Of a stretch of DNA of 64,000 nucleotides, positions 25,679-34,807 are shown in pieces. Made by a program: the position numbers and the translations under genes. A model generated the notes under the pieces. It saw only the letters and a program-made list of their open reading frames with translations, made no database searches and had not been told where the DNA came from. Numbering within the stretch: position 1 is the first letter of the stretch; each line of letters opens with the position of its first letter. The DNA is from Glaciecola amylolytica (lineage in GTDB: Bacteria > Bacteroidota > Bacteroidia > Flavobacteriales_D > Crocinitomicaceae), in assembly GCA_003856375.1 (NCBI GenBank), contig CP034120.1, positions 2,666,001 through 2,730,000 of the forward strand, given 5' to 3'.

Positions 25679-28021
25679 ATGAAACACATACTCTCCTTAG
25701 TTGCATTCTTAACCATATCGATTTATTCATTTTCTCAAGATCACATCATTCGCGGATTTCTTTTCAATAATGAAAACAGTGAAGTTGTTCCATTTGAAAA
25801 AATAGTTCTTATTCCAACGGAAAAGTCGCAGGCAATTCTGGGAGCAAGCACGGATGTAAACGGATTCTTTACCATTCCGAAAGTTCCGATCGGCACTTAC
25901 CTTTTAAAGATTCAATCTGTTGAATTTAAAGAATATAACAAAGAGATTGTTATCAAAGCAAAATCAGGAATTACCGAAGTCAGAATCGATTTGCTTCCTG
26001 TTGATGCGGTTGGTATTGATGAAGTGGTTATTTCTGCCGAAACAAAAGCAAAAACAACGGAAGTTTTGATGTCCGTAATCAAATTAGACAAAAAAGGCCT
26101 GGAACGCATTCCTTCAGTTGGAGCTGAAAATGATATCACGGCAGCTTTTTCCGTAACTCCGGGAGTTGTGACCACAGGTGACCAGGGCGGACAGTTATAC
26201 GTTCGTGGTGGAACACCTATTCAAAATAAGATCTTATTGGACGGAATGACGATTTACAATCCCTTCCATTCAATTGGTTTCTTCTCTATTTTCGAAACGG
26301 AATTAGTGAAGAACGTAGATATTTACACCGGAGGATTCGACTCAAAATACGGAGGCAGAATTTCTTCCGTAATGGACATTACCTATCGTGACGGAAATAA
26401 AAAGAGTTTCGGAGGAAAAGTTTCTGCTTCTCCTTTCCTTGCAAAATTAGTACTTGAAGGACCGTTGTATCGTGCGAAAGAAGGAAGACCGGGTGCAGGA
26501 TCATTCATTTTCTCTGCAAAACATTCCCTGTTGGATTATACGGCAAAAGACTTGTACCGCGGAGTCAATGACGGAAACGGACTTCCTTACAACTTCACCG
26601 ATTTATACGGAAAACTGACTTTCGCAACAGGACAAGGATCTAAAGTTTCCGTATTCGGATTCAGCAATACGGATAAAGTAAACTACAATGAGACTGCAGC
26701 TCTGGATTTCCAACAAGCAGGGGGTGGATTATCCTGGATTCTTTTGCCGGGAGGTGGAAAAACTTTCATTAAAGGACATTTAACAGCATCCAATTACAAA
26801 ACACATTTCGAGGAAGTAGGTTCTCAACCAAGAACCAGTTCTATTTTCGGAACGGATTTAGGGTTTGATTTTTCTTACTTTTTGAAAAACGAAAGCCAGA
26901 TCGATTACGGGATCGGGATGAATATTTTCAAGACAGATTACCTGACCTTTAACGAAGTTGCTTCCAAAATTCAGGATCAAAACAATACGGTAGAAATTGG
27001 TGCTTACGCAAATTATAAATTTGTTTCCAAGCGTTTTGTTCTTCAACCGGGTGTTCGTGTTCAGGCATATGCAAGTTTGAGTACAATCTCCATCGAACCG
27101 AGATTGGGTGTGAAATACAATGCAACTGACTTTTTCCGTTTGAAATTATCCGGAGGCCGTTATTCTCAAAACTTTACTTCTGCTTCATCAGACAGAGATA
27201 TCGTGAACTTGTTTAACGGACTTTTGAGTGCTCCATCCAATGTGCAGCAAAACTTCATTACGGAAGGCGGTAAAACAAGAAATCCGAAAAACGGAATTCA
27301 GTATTCCTGGCATGCTATTGCAGGGGCTGAGTTTGACCTGACTAAAAACCTATCATTGAACGTAGAAGGGTATTTCAAGTATTTCCCTCAATTGAGTAAC
27401 ATCAATGTGAATAAACTTTACGACGATGTTTCTGAGTTCTCAAAACAAGATGACGTTTATAAAAAAGACTTCTTGATCGAAAGCGGAAAATCTTACGGTG
27501 TTGACGTATTGTTGAAGTATACCATGAACAGATTGTTCTTATGGGGAGTTTACTCTTACGGGAAATCTACCAGATGGGACGGATTCACATCATATGCTCC
27601 GGTATTCGACAGAAGACATAACGTAAACCTTGTAGCATCTTATGCATTCGGTAAAAAGAAAGATCTGGAAGTAAACATTCGCTGGAACTTTGGTTCAGGT
27701 CTGCCATTTACACCAACTGCAGGGTTCTATCAGCCTGAGTCATTCACACAAGGTGTGACAACCGATTATACAACAAGCAATTCTTCATCCGTTGGAGTGC
27801 TTTTGGGAGAGTTTAACTCCAAGAGACTTCCAACTTACCACCGATTGGATATCACGATCAAAAAGCAATTCAAATTCAAAAACAAAACTGAATTGGAAAT
27901 TGTGGCATCAGCTACAAATGCTTACAATCGCAAAAACATCTTCTACGTGAACCGCGTAACAAACACAAAAATTTATCAGTTCCCATTCTTACCGAGTTTA
28001 GGACTTAGTTATAAATTCTAA
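25679..28021 (+). CDS. TonB-dependent receptor with carboxypeptidase-like N-terminal domain
   Basis: A 780-residue outer-membrane receptor. The signal peptide ends near SIYSFSQ. At about 20-100 there is a carboxypeptidase-regulatory-like beta-sandwich (DVNGFFTIPKVPIGTYLLKI), then a TonB plug at about 115-225 (GGQLYVRGGTPIQNKILLDG, DIYTGGFDSKYGGRISSVMD). A 22-strand barrel follows, ending LPSLGLSYKF with terminal Phe. Such receptors use TonB energy to import a scarce ligand. There is no SusD, substrate enzyme or riboswitch beside it, so the ligand is not evident. An ATG 12 bases upstream is possible, but MKHILSLVAFL gives the cleaner leader. Confidence 0.92.
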   Translation: MKHILSLVAFLTISIYSFSQDHIIRGFLFNNENSEVVPFEKIVLIPTEKSQAILGASTDVNGFFTIPKVPIGTYLLKIQSVEFKEYNKEIVIKAKSGITEVRIDLLPVDAVGIDEVVISAETKAKTTEVLMSVIKLDKKGLERIPSVGAENDITAAFSVTPGVVTTGDQGGQLYVRGGTPIQNKILLDGMTIYNPFHSIGFFSIFETELVKNVDIYTGGFDSKYGGRISSVMDITYRDGNKKSFGGKVSASPFLAKLVLEGPLYRAKEGRPGAGSFIFSAKHSLLDYTAKDLYRGVNDGNGLPYNFTDLYGKLTFATGQGSKVSVFGFSNTDKVNYNETAALDFQQAGGGLSWILLPGGGKTFIKGHLTASNYKTHFEEVGSQPRTSSIFGTDLGFDFSYFLKNESQIDYGIGMNIFKTDYLTFNEVASKIQDQNNTVEIGAYANYKFVSKRFVLQPGVRVQAYASLSTISIEPRLGVKYNATDFFRLKLSGGRYSQNFTSASSDRDIVNLFNGLLSAPSNVQQNFITEGGKTRNPKNGIQYSWHAIAGAEFDLTKNLSLNVEGYFKYFPQLSNINVNKLYDDVSEFSKQDDVYKKDFLIESGKSYGVDVLLKYTMNRLFLWGVYSYGKSTRWDGFTSYAPVFDRRHNVNLVASYAFGKKKDLEVNIRWNFGSGLPFTPTAGFYQPESFTQGVTTDYTTSNSSSVGVLLGEFNSKRLPTYHRLDITIKKQFKFKNKTELEIVASATNAYNRKNIFYVNRVTNTKIYQFPFLPSLGLSYKF

Positions 28022-28031
28022 CTTTATTAAG

Positions 28032-28059
28032 AAAAGCGTGTTTTAATCAACACGCTTTT
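28032..28059 (+). terminator. terminator after the TonB receptor
   Basis: AAAAGCGTGTT/AACACGCTTTT stem with a six-base loop and a following T-run. Confidence 0.8.
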
Positions 28060-28128
28060 TTTAATTCATCATTTAGGCAACCAACTATTCATAGTTTCGT
28101 TTTATATTAGAACGCGAAACTAATTACA

Positions 28129-28560
28129 ATGTATTACTACTATAAAGCAAAGCTAATCTGCTGCGTTTCAATCGTATCAATAATAGTTTTATCAACTATT
28201 TCGTTCGGTCAGACGTCAGGCACAGACTCACTACTGCAGCTTCGATCTCAATTGATTTCTTCGAATCAATCGACAACAGAAGTTGATCTCCTCTTACACC
28301 AATCGGGGAATAATCCCACGTGTATTATTCATCAATCAGATGACTACACCTTTTCGTTTGTTTCTTATCAGCCTTTAGGCAATGAACAACGGGAACAAAA
28401 AGTCAATCTCCGGTTGAAAGCACATTACTCCTTTCTCAACCTGATTGATTTCAGCAGTGATTTTACGACTGTTCAAATCAACTGTAATGAGCCTCTCACA
28501 CCTTTCATCATCAACGAATTAGTTACTCACTTTGGATACAGCGGTTATGAAACACATTAA
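28129..28560 (+). CDS. small secreted protein, unknown function
   Basis: A 143-residue protein with a signal peptide (about 1-27, ending TISFGQ). The mature part contains two cysteines (NPTCIIHQ and QINCNEP) and a C-terminal helix PFIINELVTHFGY. No family recognised. Its end overlaps the start of the giant repeat protein by 14 bases, so it is the first gene of a two-gene unit with it. That makes it a candidate accessory factor for the adhesin-like product. Confidence 0.6.
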   Translation: MYYYYKAKLICCVSIVSIIVLSTISFGQTSGTDSLLQLRSQLISSNQSTTEVDLLLHQSGNNPTCIIHQSDDYTFSFVSYQPLGNEQREQKVNLRLKAHYSFLNLIDFSSDFTTVQINCNEPLTPFIINELVTHFGYSGYETH

Positions 28561-31500
28561 ACTTACTTTCATTACTCTCCTCCTCTCCTTTAGTTTTTCC
28601 ATTTTTAATTCTAATCCGGTAAGTGCACAGTGTAATACGAACACCTCCATTTGTACTCCCGGAACTGCGGGTCCTTTTACCTTTGTAAATCCCGGCCCCG
28701 GTGTAAGTTCCTGTCTGGACTGGATTGGTCCGAATACGGGGTACATCATTCTTCATATTACCTCATCAGGACCATTAAATATGCTCATTGACGGTAATTC
28801 CAGTTCAGGATTCCTCGATGTGGCTGTATTTAACATCCCGAACGGTCAGGCTCCATGTAATGCAATTCAAAATTTGTCCAATGAGATCGGATGTAATTAT
28901 GCCAGCGCTGCCAGCGGATGTAATCAATTCGGAAGTGCATTCCCATGCCCGTCTTCCGTTCCCGCTCCGATAGTTACTGCCGGACAGGAAATCATGATTA
29001 TCGTGGAAAACTGGAGTGGATCTTCCAGTAATTTCACCTTACAGCTTGGCCCTGTTCCCGGTGCTCAAACCGGACCTCCGAACCCTGCAATTACTCCTGC
29101 CGGACCATTTTGTGTAACATCAGGCCCTGTGCAGTTGATTGCTGCAGATATGGGAGGAACCTGGTCAGGACCCGGCGTTTCTGCAGGCGGAATGTTCAAT
29201 CCTGCTGCTGCCGGAATCGGAACACACACCATCAACTATGCGATTGGCGTTGCGCCTTGCAACGCTGCGTCTTCAACAACGATTACTGTTAACAGTGCTA
29301 CAGTAACTGCTCCGGCGAATCAAACAATTTGTCCGGGAGGAAGTGCGACATTAACTGCCAGCGGGGCCGGTACTTATTCCTGGTCGCCCACTACAGGCTT
29401 ATCGCCCACTACAGGCGCAACTGTTACCGCCAGTCCTGCAACAACGACAACATATACCGTAACCGGAACAACTTCCGGTTGTACAAGTACGGGTACCGTA
29501 ACCGTGAGCGTTTCGCCGCTTACAGTGGGTGTTTCACCGAATACAAGTATCTGTTCCGGAGCATCGGCAACCTTAACGGCAAGCGGTGCAACCAATTACA
29601 CCTGGTCTCCTGCCACAGGATTATCATCCACTACAGGAGCTTCGGTAACAGCCAATCCGACAAGTACGACAACATATACCGTTACCGGAACTACCGGTTC
29701 CTGTTCGGCTACGGCAAACGTCACTGTAACCGTAACACCAGTGAATGTAACTGTCTCTCCGAATGCAAATATCTGCACAGGAGCTTCAACGACCTTAACG
29801 GCAAGTGGAGCAACAAGCTACGCATGGAGTCCGGCTACCGGTTTATCAGCATCAACAGGTGCCAGTGTAAGCGCCAGCCCGGCTACAACAACAACTTATA
29901 CTGTGACCGGAACTACGGGATCTTGTACTTCTTCCCAAACGGTTACGGTAACAGTTACACCTTTGGCTTTGACGGTTTCACCCAATGCATCTATTTGTAA
30001 CGGAGCATCAACTGTTTTAACGGCAGGCGGAGCAACCAATTATTCCTGGTCGCCGGCTACAGGTTTATCTTCAACAAGCGGAGCAACCGTGACGGCCAAT
30101 CCTACGACGACGACGACCTATACTGTTTCGGGAACAAGCGGAAGCTGTTCTTCTTCTCAAACGGTAACAGTTACTGTAACACCAATCACCGTAACAGTGA
30201 CTCCCAATACATTTATTTGTAACGGAAGTTCGACCACGCTAACAGCGAATGGAGCTGCAGCTTATACCTGGAGTCCGGCTACCGGATTATCTTCAACAAG
30301 CGGAGCATCCGTCACTGCAAATCCTGTAACGACTACAACCTATACTGTAACCGGAACAAATGGTTCCTGTTCCAATACAGCAACGATGACTGTGACAGTA
30401 AATCCGGTTCCAACCGTGACGGCTACAAACAATGGCCCTTTATGCGAAGGAGCAACGATGCAGCTGCAAGCTTCCAGTTTACCGGGAGCAAGTTACAACT
30501 GGTCAGGACCGAACGGATTTACGGCTTCAACACAAAACGGATCGCTCTTGGCTACTCTGAGTGCAGGAGGAACATATACAGTGACAACTTCTTTAAACGG
30601 TTGTACCTCTTCTACCACAACCAATGTGGTGGTTAACTCCACTCAGATTCCTGTTATTACTCAGGCAGGCCCATTTTGTGAAGCTGCAGTCAATACATTT
30701 CTGACAGCCAATATTCCGGGTGGAACATGGTCCGGAACAGGTATTGTCAACGGTACGAGCGGAGAATTTTCCCCGAATCAGGCCGGTGTCGGCTCGCATC
30801 AGATTACTTATACTGTTGCAGGTGGATGTTCTTCTCCCGGAACAACAGACATTGTGATCAATGAAATGCCTCTTGTTCAAATCAATGTTCCGGTTACAGC
30901 CGGCTGTGCACCATTCAATGCTACCTTGGTCGACCTGAGCAGTCCTGCAAGTTCTTCAATTACATGGAATTTTGGGGATGGAAGTGCCAATTCGAATCAA
31001 TTAAACAGCGTCAATCATTCTTTTGTAAATCCTGGCTGTTATGATATCACGGTGACTTCTACCAGTGCAGCAGGATGTTCTACAACGACATCATTTCCAA
31101 GTGCAGTTTGTGTTTTCCCGAATGCCATTGCATCCTTCAATGTAAACAACCCTGTTCACGGATTAATGAACCCGGATTTCCAGATGATTAATTCCTCATC
31201 GAATGCATCAGCTTATATCTGGGATTTTGGTGACGGTGGAACAAGTACTGCTTTTAATCCGGCACATACTTATGCTGAGGCAGCGGGAAGTTATACCATC
31301 ATTCTGATTGCAAACAATATCAATAATTGTCCGGATACAACCAAACTGACAGTTACCATTCAGGAAGAGCTGATTTTCTACGTTCCGAATACCTTCACTC
31401 CTGACGGAGATGAATTCAATAACGTCTTCATTCCGATCTTCACTTCCGGTTATGATCCTTTCAATTATACGATGACGATTTACAATCGTTGGGGAGAAAC

Positions 31501-31654
31501 CCTGTTTGAATCAAACGACGTCAGTGTTGGCTGGGATGGTACGTATGACGGCACACTTTGTAAATCCGGGATTTACACCTGGGCGATTCGATTTAAATCA
31601 TCGATGTCGGATAAAAAGATTACAAGAACCGGGCATATTCAGATTATGAAATAG
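28547..31654 (+). CDS. large repeat-containing surface protein with type B T9SS tail
   Basis: A 1035-residue secreted protein. The signal peptide ends near NSNPVSAQ. Residues about 35-190 form a Cys-containing first domain. Residues 253-624 are five tandem repeats of about 74 residues rich in Thr, Ser and Val, each with ICxGASxTLTAxGA and YxWSPATGLS. Two PKD-type segments follow (WNFGDGSAN and WDFGDGGTS). Residues 944-1035 are the gliding-motility-associated C-terminal domain (FYVPNTFTPDGDEFNNVF and YNRWGETLFES), the type B T9SS signal used by SprB-like adhesins. It is therefore expected on the cell surface or in the medium. I start at ATG 28547, in front of the leader. Confidence 0.88.
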   Translation: MKHIKLTFITLLLSFSFSIFNSNPVSAQCNTNTSICTPGTAGPFTFVNPGPGVSSCLDWIGPNTGYIILHITSSGPLNMLIDGNSSSGFLDVAVFNIPNGQAPCNAIQNLSNEIGCNYASAASGCNQFGSAFPCPSSVPAPIVTAGQEIMIIVENWSGSSSNFTLQLGPVPGAQTGPPNPAITPAGPFCVTSGPVQLIAADMGGTWSGPGVSAGGMFNPAAAGIGTHTINYAIGVAPCNAASSTTITVNSATVTAPANQTICPGGSATLTASGAGTYSWSPTTGLSPTTGATVTASPATTTTYTVTGTTSGCTSTGTVTVSVSPLTVGVSPNTSICSGASATLTASGATNYTWSPATGLSSTTGASVTANPTSTTTYTVTGTTGSCSATANVTVTVTPVNVTVSPNANICTGASTTLTASGATSYAWSPATGLSASTGASVSASPATTTTYTVTGTTGSCTSSQTVTVTVTPLALTVSPNASICNGASTVLTAGGATNYSWSPATGLSSTSGATVTANPTTTTTYTVSGTSGSCSSSQTVTVTVTPITVTVTPNTFICNGSSTTLTANGAAAYTWSPATGLSSTSGASVTANPVTTTTYTVTGTNGSCSNTATMTVTVNPVPTVTATNNGPLCEGATMQLQASSLPGASYNWSGPNGFTASTQNGSLLATLSAGGTYTVTTSLNGCTSSTTTNVVVNSTQIPVITQAGPFCEAAVNTFLTANIPGGTWSGTGIVNGTSGEFSPNQAGVGSHQITYTVAGGCSSPGTTDIVINEMPLVQINVPVTAGCAPFNATLVDLSSPASSSITWNFGDGSANSNQLNSVNHSFVNPGCYDITVTSTSAAGCSTTTSFPSAVCVFPNAIASFNVNNPVHGLMNPDFQMINSSSNASAYIWDFGDGGTSTAFNPAHTYAEAAGSYTIILIANNINNCPDTTKLTVTIQEELIFYVPNTFTPDGDEFNNVFIPIFTSGYDPFNYTMTIYNRWGETLFESNDVSVGWDGTYDGTLCKSGIYTWAIRFKSSMSDKKITRTGHIQIMK
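29303..30418 (+). repeat. five tandem coding repeats of about 222 bp
   Basis: One unit of 76 codons and four of 74. Each carries an IC(S/T/N)G start, a W-S-P-(A/T)-T-G-L-S centre, a TTTTYTV strand and a TVTVTP end. Units are similar at DNA level too, so unequal crossing-over could change copy number. Confidence 0.85.
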
Positions 31655-31676
31655 CGGTAACAACAAAATCCTTTTA

Positions 31677-31716
31677 AAACAAATGGGGGCGAATAATTAT
31701 TCGCCCCCATTTGTTT
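31677..31716. terminator. loopless palindromic terminator 2
   Basis: A perfect 40-bp palindrome with centre GAATAA/TTATTC inside GGGGGCGAA/TTCGCCCCC. It separates the convergent repeat-protein gene and the next minus-strand gene. Confidence 0.85.
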
Positions 31717-31730
31717 CTGATTTATTTTAA

Positions 31731-32690
31731 TTACAGTTTTGATTTAACGTAATCCCATTTTTCCTGGGTGGTGGTTTTAGCCTTAATTTCTTTATTCATG
31801 ACTTTCAAAATGCTCTTATCTTTCTTGGAAATCGTATACATTATTTCCAAATCTTTTTCCAATTCTGAAACGGAAGCAATAAATTTATCTGCATTCTCAG
31901 GAGACTTTTTGGCTTGAGCTTCTTTCACTTTCCAATCCCAAATTTCTCTTAAACCTTCTGATAACGCACCATAAATCGGAGTTGCTACAACCGGTGCAAC
32001 ATACTGATTCACATTTTCCAATACATTTCTCTTGAATTGTGATTCCAGATTATTAATCCCTCTTTCAGCCTGATCGTACTCTGCAGCTTTCTGCTTCGCA
32101 TTGTAATCTTCGATTTGCTTTTTGTTATAAACCGTATTCAATTCGATATACCCAAGCAATTCCCCCTCAGAATATTTGTTTCTGAACTGGTAAGTATCAT
32201 TTGCGTCAAAGTATCCTTCTTCACCAGTGATATAGCAACCGTATACAGCAACCTTACGTGAAATAGGTGTAGCTCCTTCATACTCAATCAGATCTTTGGC
32301 AAGTACTTTGTAATCTGTTTCTTTGAATTTTTTATTGTCGTATGCATAAATCGGAACGATTCCCTTTCCTCCATATTTCTTGGTATTCAATACAGATTCA
32401 AACTCATGGAGATACGAATAGTTCATTTTATCATTCCGCAAATAAGCAACTACTACCACATCGTATTTGTAAGCCTTTCTGAATGCCGCAATATCTATAT
32501 CAACTACGAAGTTTTGCTCAACATTACCTGTCGGACTAAGGCGCATATCAACTTTGTCGCCAGATTTCACTGCTGTTTTAACACCGTCTGCTACATTTAC
32601 TTTTGAAAATTTGAATTGTGCGTTTACCGAATTGGAGAAAATAAAAACAACACCTATCAGGGCTGTTTTAAACAGTTTTTGATTGATCAT
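31731..32690 (-). CDS. secreted protein, unknown function
   Basis: A 319-residue protein with a signal peptide MINQKLFKTALIGVVFIFSN, cleaved after about SVNAQ. A beta-rich first half (RLSPTGNVEQNFVVDIDIA, YKYDVVVVAYLRNDK) leads into a long helical stretch at about 195-245 (NTVYNKKQIEDYNAKQKAA). The C-terminus is strongly charged and ends EKWDYVKSKL. No family recognised. A longer frame begins 30 bases upstream, but the ATG ending at 32690 gives the better leader. It has a repeated promoter-like element upstream. Confidence 0.65.
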   Translation of the reverse strand: MINQKLFKTALIGVVFIFSNSVNAQFKFSKVNVADGVKTAVKSGDKVDMRLSPTGNVEQNFVVDIDIAAFRKAYKYDVVVVAYLRNDKMNYSYLHEFESVLNTKKYGGKGIVPIYAYDNKKFKETDYKVLAKDLIEYEGATPISRKVAVYGCYITGEEGYFDANDTYQFRNKYSEGELLGYIELNTVYNKKQIEDYNAKQKAAEYDQAERGINNLESQFKRNVLENVNQYVAPVVATPIYGALSEGLREIWDWKVKEAQAKKSPENADKFIASVSELEKDLEIMYTISKKDKSILKVMNKEIKAKTTTQEKWDYVKSKL

Positions 32691-32700
32691 TTTATTAAAA

Positions 32701-32745
32701 TTTTCGCCAAAACTAATCAAAAATTCTCGCCAGAACTAATGAATA
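32701..32745 (-). promoter_or_regulatory. direct repeat carrying the -7 element
   Basis: On the minus strand two 23-base-spaced copies of ATTAGTTNTGGCGANAATTTT. The copy nearer the gene contains TAGTTTTG (32715-32708, fitting TAnnTTTG), 17 bases before the ATG, and the distal copy has TAGTTCTG. Confidence 0.45.
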
Positions 32746-32861
32746 GGCGCACTCCATGCTCGTCAAATTTATATTCGCTGATACCTAGCTAATAAGCGTT
32801 GAAAATACTATCAAATTCGTTGAAACGATGAATACCAATTCTGTAAAATCCATTTAAAAAC

Positions 32862-32891
32862 AGTCGGGGCGAATCATGATTCGCCCCGACT
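32862..32891. terminator. loopless palindromic terminator 3
   Basis: A perfect 30-bp palindrome with GTCGGGGCGAATCA/TGATTCGCCCCGAC, 20 bases after the stop of the M61 peptidase gene on the minus strand, with a short T tract in that direction. Confidence 0.8.
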
Positions 32892-32910
32892 TATTATTCT
32901 ATGATTCATT

Positions 32911-34620
32911 TTATTTACTCCAATATTCAAATGCTTTTTTCTGAAAGGAATTCGGATTTTCAATCACCTCTACTCCGTATTCGAGGTAGAAACTACGCTG
33001 CACCTCAGGAAGTGCCAGTTCCAGGATTTTCCCCTGACGAATGACTGTCAATCGTTTGTTTTGATCATCCAGATAAGACAACCAATTATCCAAGTCGCCA
33101 TTCAATTTGAATTCGTTTACAGCGATAATCTCATCGTTGATCATCAACCCTGCTAAATCTGCCGGAGATCCGGGATAGATTGCTGCAACATGAAAATGAG
33201 CCCCGGCTGCAAGTGATTTAAAACCGATTCTTCCTACCGAATACCGGTGATTTGGTTTATGGGTCAATTCCAGACCGATGGTTTCAAGTGCTTCGGTTAA
33301 AATGGCTTCGAAAGGGCGTGTTCCGTAGAAATAATCCGTGATCAGTTCTTCGATTTCCGGGCCTGCCAATTCTTTCAGCAACGCGATGTAATCTGCTTCG
33401 CTCACTCCTTTGTTTGCCAATGCAAAATTGAAGTACAGGCGCTTCATCAATTCATCCAAACCGTGTTTGTTCCCTGAATGCTCGCGGATTTTGACATCAC
33501 AGACAAAAGCAAGTAAACAACCTTCCGTATAGATGGAAACTTTTCTTCCGGGAGCGCCCGGTGCGTATCCGTCCAGCCAGGTATCATAGGAAGAATCTGC
33601 TACTGAGTAATGGAATCTTCCGAAATTATCGAAGTGTTTCTGCAACTGTCCGGTAAATTCATGTAAATACTGGTTCAGATCAAATACTCCCGACTTATAC
33701 AGCATCAAATCTCCCATGTAGGTTGTTACACCTTCACATAAGTATCCCAGTTTCGACAAATTCTCCGTTTGGTAGTCATACGGATACATTTCAATTGGCC
33801 GGATGGCTTTGACATTCCAGGTATGGTATAATTCATGTGACGAAACGCCCAGCAATTCCGTATAGAGTGCTCCGAAAACATCATAAGTCGGTCCGAGTGA
33901 AATCACCGTAGATTTCTGATGTTCCACTCCATGATATGCTTTGTATGGAAGAATATGAAACAGGAAATGATAATGTGACACAGGAAATTCAATGAACTTC
34001 TCGATCTGTTTATCCGTAAATGCTTTGAAATCTTTGATCAAACGCGGCCATTCAACTGCGCAATCTCCCTGAAACCATAAATGAAAGATTGTTCCGTGAG
34101 ATTCATACTGATTGTATTGCAGAGATGCCGAACAAATAAACGGTGAATCTGCCAGCTCATCAAAGTTTGCAGCTTTCAATACGTTTCCTTCGCGTTCCAT
34201 CGAGGAGGCAATGTTCCAATTCGACGGAATATTCAACGACACTTCACACGCTTCTTCTTTCTTTCCATCCTGATAAACGAAACAGTTCACCGGATTCGAA
34301 TAAAGCATTTCCTTACTTAAATAAGTAGAACCGGCATTCAACTCTGCGGCGTAATAACTGTATTCAACCCGAATCGTGGTTGTTTCTTCTACTTCGATTT
34401 TCCAGGAAGAAAGATCTGTTTTATGAAAACTCACAACCTTTCCATTCAGATCAAACACCTTGAACCCTCTCACATTCTTGGCAAAATTCCCCAGTTCATA
34501 TCTTCCGGGTCTCCACTTAGGCAGATGAATGATTGAATCAGGTGCTACATTTTCAAAAATGACTTTGAATTGAATGTATTGCTGATTTGCTTGTTCGATC
34601 GTTAAATGATACTGAGCCAT
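32911..34620 (-). CDS. M61-family metallopeptidase with PDZ domain
   Basis: A 569-residue protein of the glycyl-aminopeptidase family M61. An N-terminal beta-domain (about 1-170) is followed by the gluzincin catalytic domain: HELYH at 262-266 binds zinc with His262 and His266, Glu263 is catalytic, and Glu296 in EGVTTYMGDLML is the third ligand. A PDZ domain at about 470-545 contains YPGSPADLAGLMINDEIIAV. M61 enzymes release N-terminal residues, classically Gly or Ala. No signal peptide is visible, so the protein is either cytoplasmic or leaves by an unseen route. It is a single gene bounded by a palindromic terminator. Confidence 0.9.
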   Translation of the reverse strand: MAQYHLTIEQANQQYIQFKVIFENVAPDSIIHLPKWRPGRYELGNFAKNVRGFKVFDLNGKVVSFHKTDLSSWKIEVEETTTIRVEYSYYAAELNAGSTYLSKEMLYSNPVNCFVYQDGKKEEACEVSLNIPSNWNIASSMEREGNVLKAANFDELADSPFICSASLQYNQYESHGTIFHLWFQGDCAVEWPRLIKDFKAFTDKQIEKFIEFPVSHYHFLFHILPYKAYHGVEHQKSTVISLGPTYDVFGALYTELLGVSSHELYHTWNVKAIRPIEMYPYDYQTENLSKLGYLCEGVTTYMGDLMLYKSGVFDLNQYLHEFTGQLQKHFDNFGRFHYSVADSSYDTWLDGYAPGAPGRKVSIYTEGCLLAFVCDVKIREHSGNKHGLDELMKRLYFNFALANKGVSEADYIALLKELAGPEIEELITDYFYGTRPFEAILTEALETIGLELTHKPNHRYSVGRIGFKSLAAGAHFHVAAIYPGSPADLAGLMINDEIIAVNEFKLNGDLDNWLSYLDDQNKRLTVIRQGKILELALPEVQRSFYLEYGVEVIENPNSFQKKAFEYWSK

Positions 34621-34636
34621 TTGATGAGTTTTTGTT

Positions 34637-34644
34637 CAAAATTA
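34637..34644 (-). promoter_or_regulatory. -7 element of the M61 gene
   Basis: TAATTTTG on the minus strand, 16 bases before the ATG whose complement ends at 34620. Confidence 0.45.
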
Positions 34645-34807
34645 GAAATTCCACAAAGAAAAACGTGTATTTGCAGAAGTATTCATTTCCCTCCTTGATC
34701 CTCCTTCAAGGGAGGAAACCAAGAATTTTTCAATTCACCGCTATATTCATTCACAATTCCTGAGAATTGATTAATTTCGTGCCATTACCATTTTATTGAA
34801 AAGAGAA

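Noticed and set aside
29374-29778. Minus-strand frames rich in Thr and Val across the repeats
   Set aside because: They mirror the codon periodicity of the plus-strand gene and have no leader, start context or partner.
29303-30418. Regular repeats resembling a CRISPR or satellite array
   Set aside because: Unit length is 222 bases, the frame stays open and the translation is a regular adhesin repeat; there are no short repeats with unique spacers.
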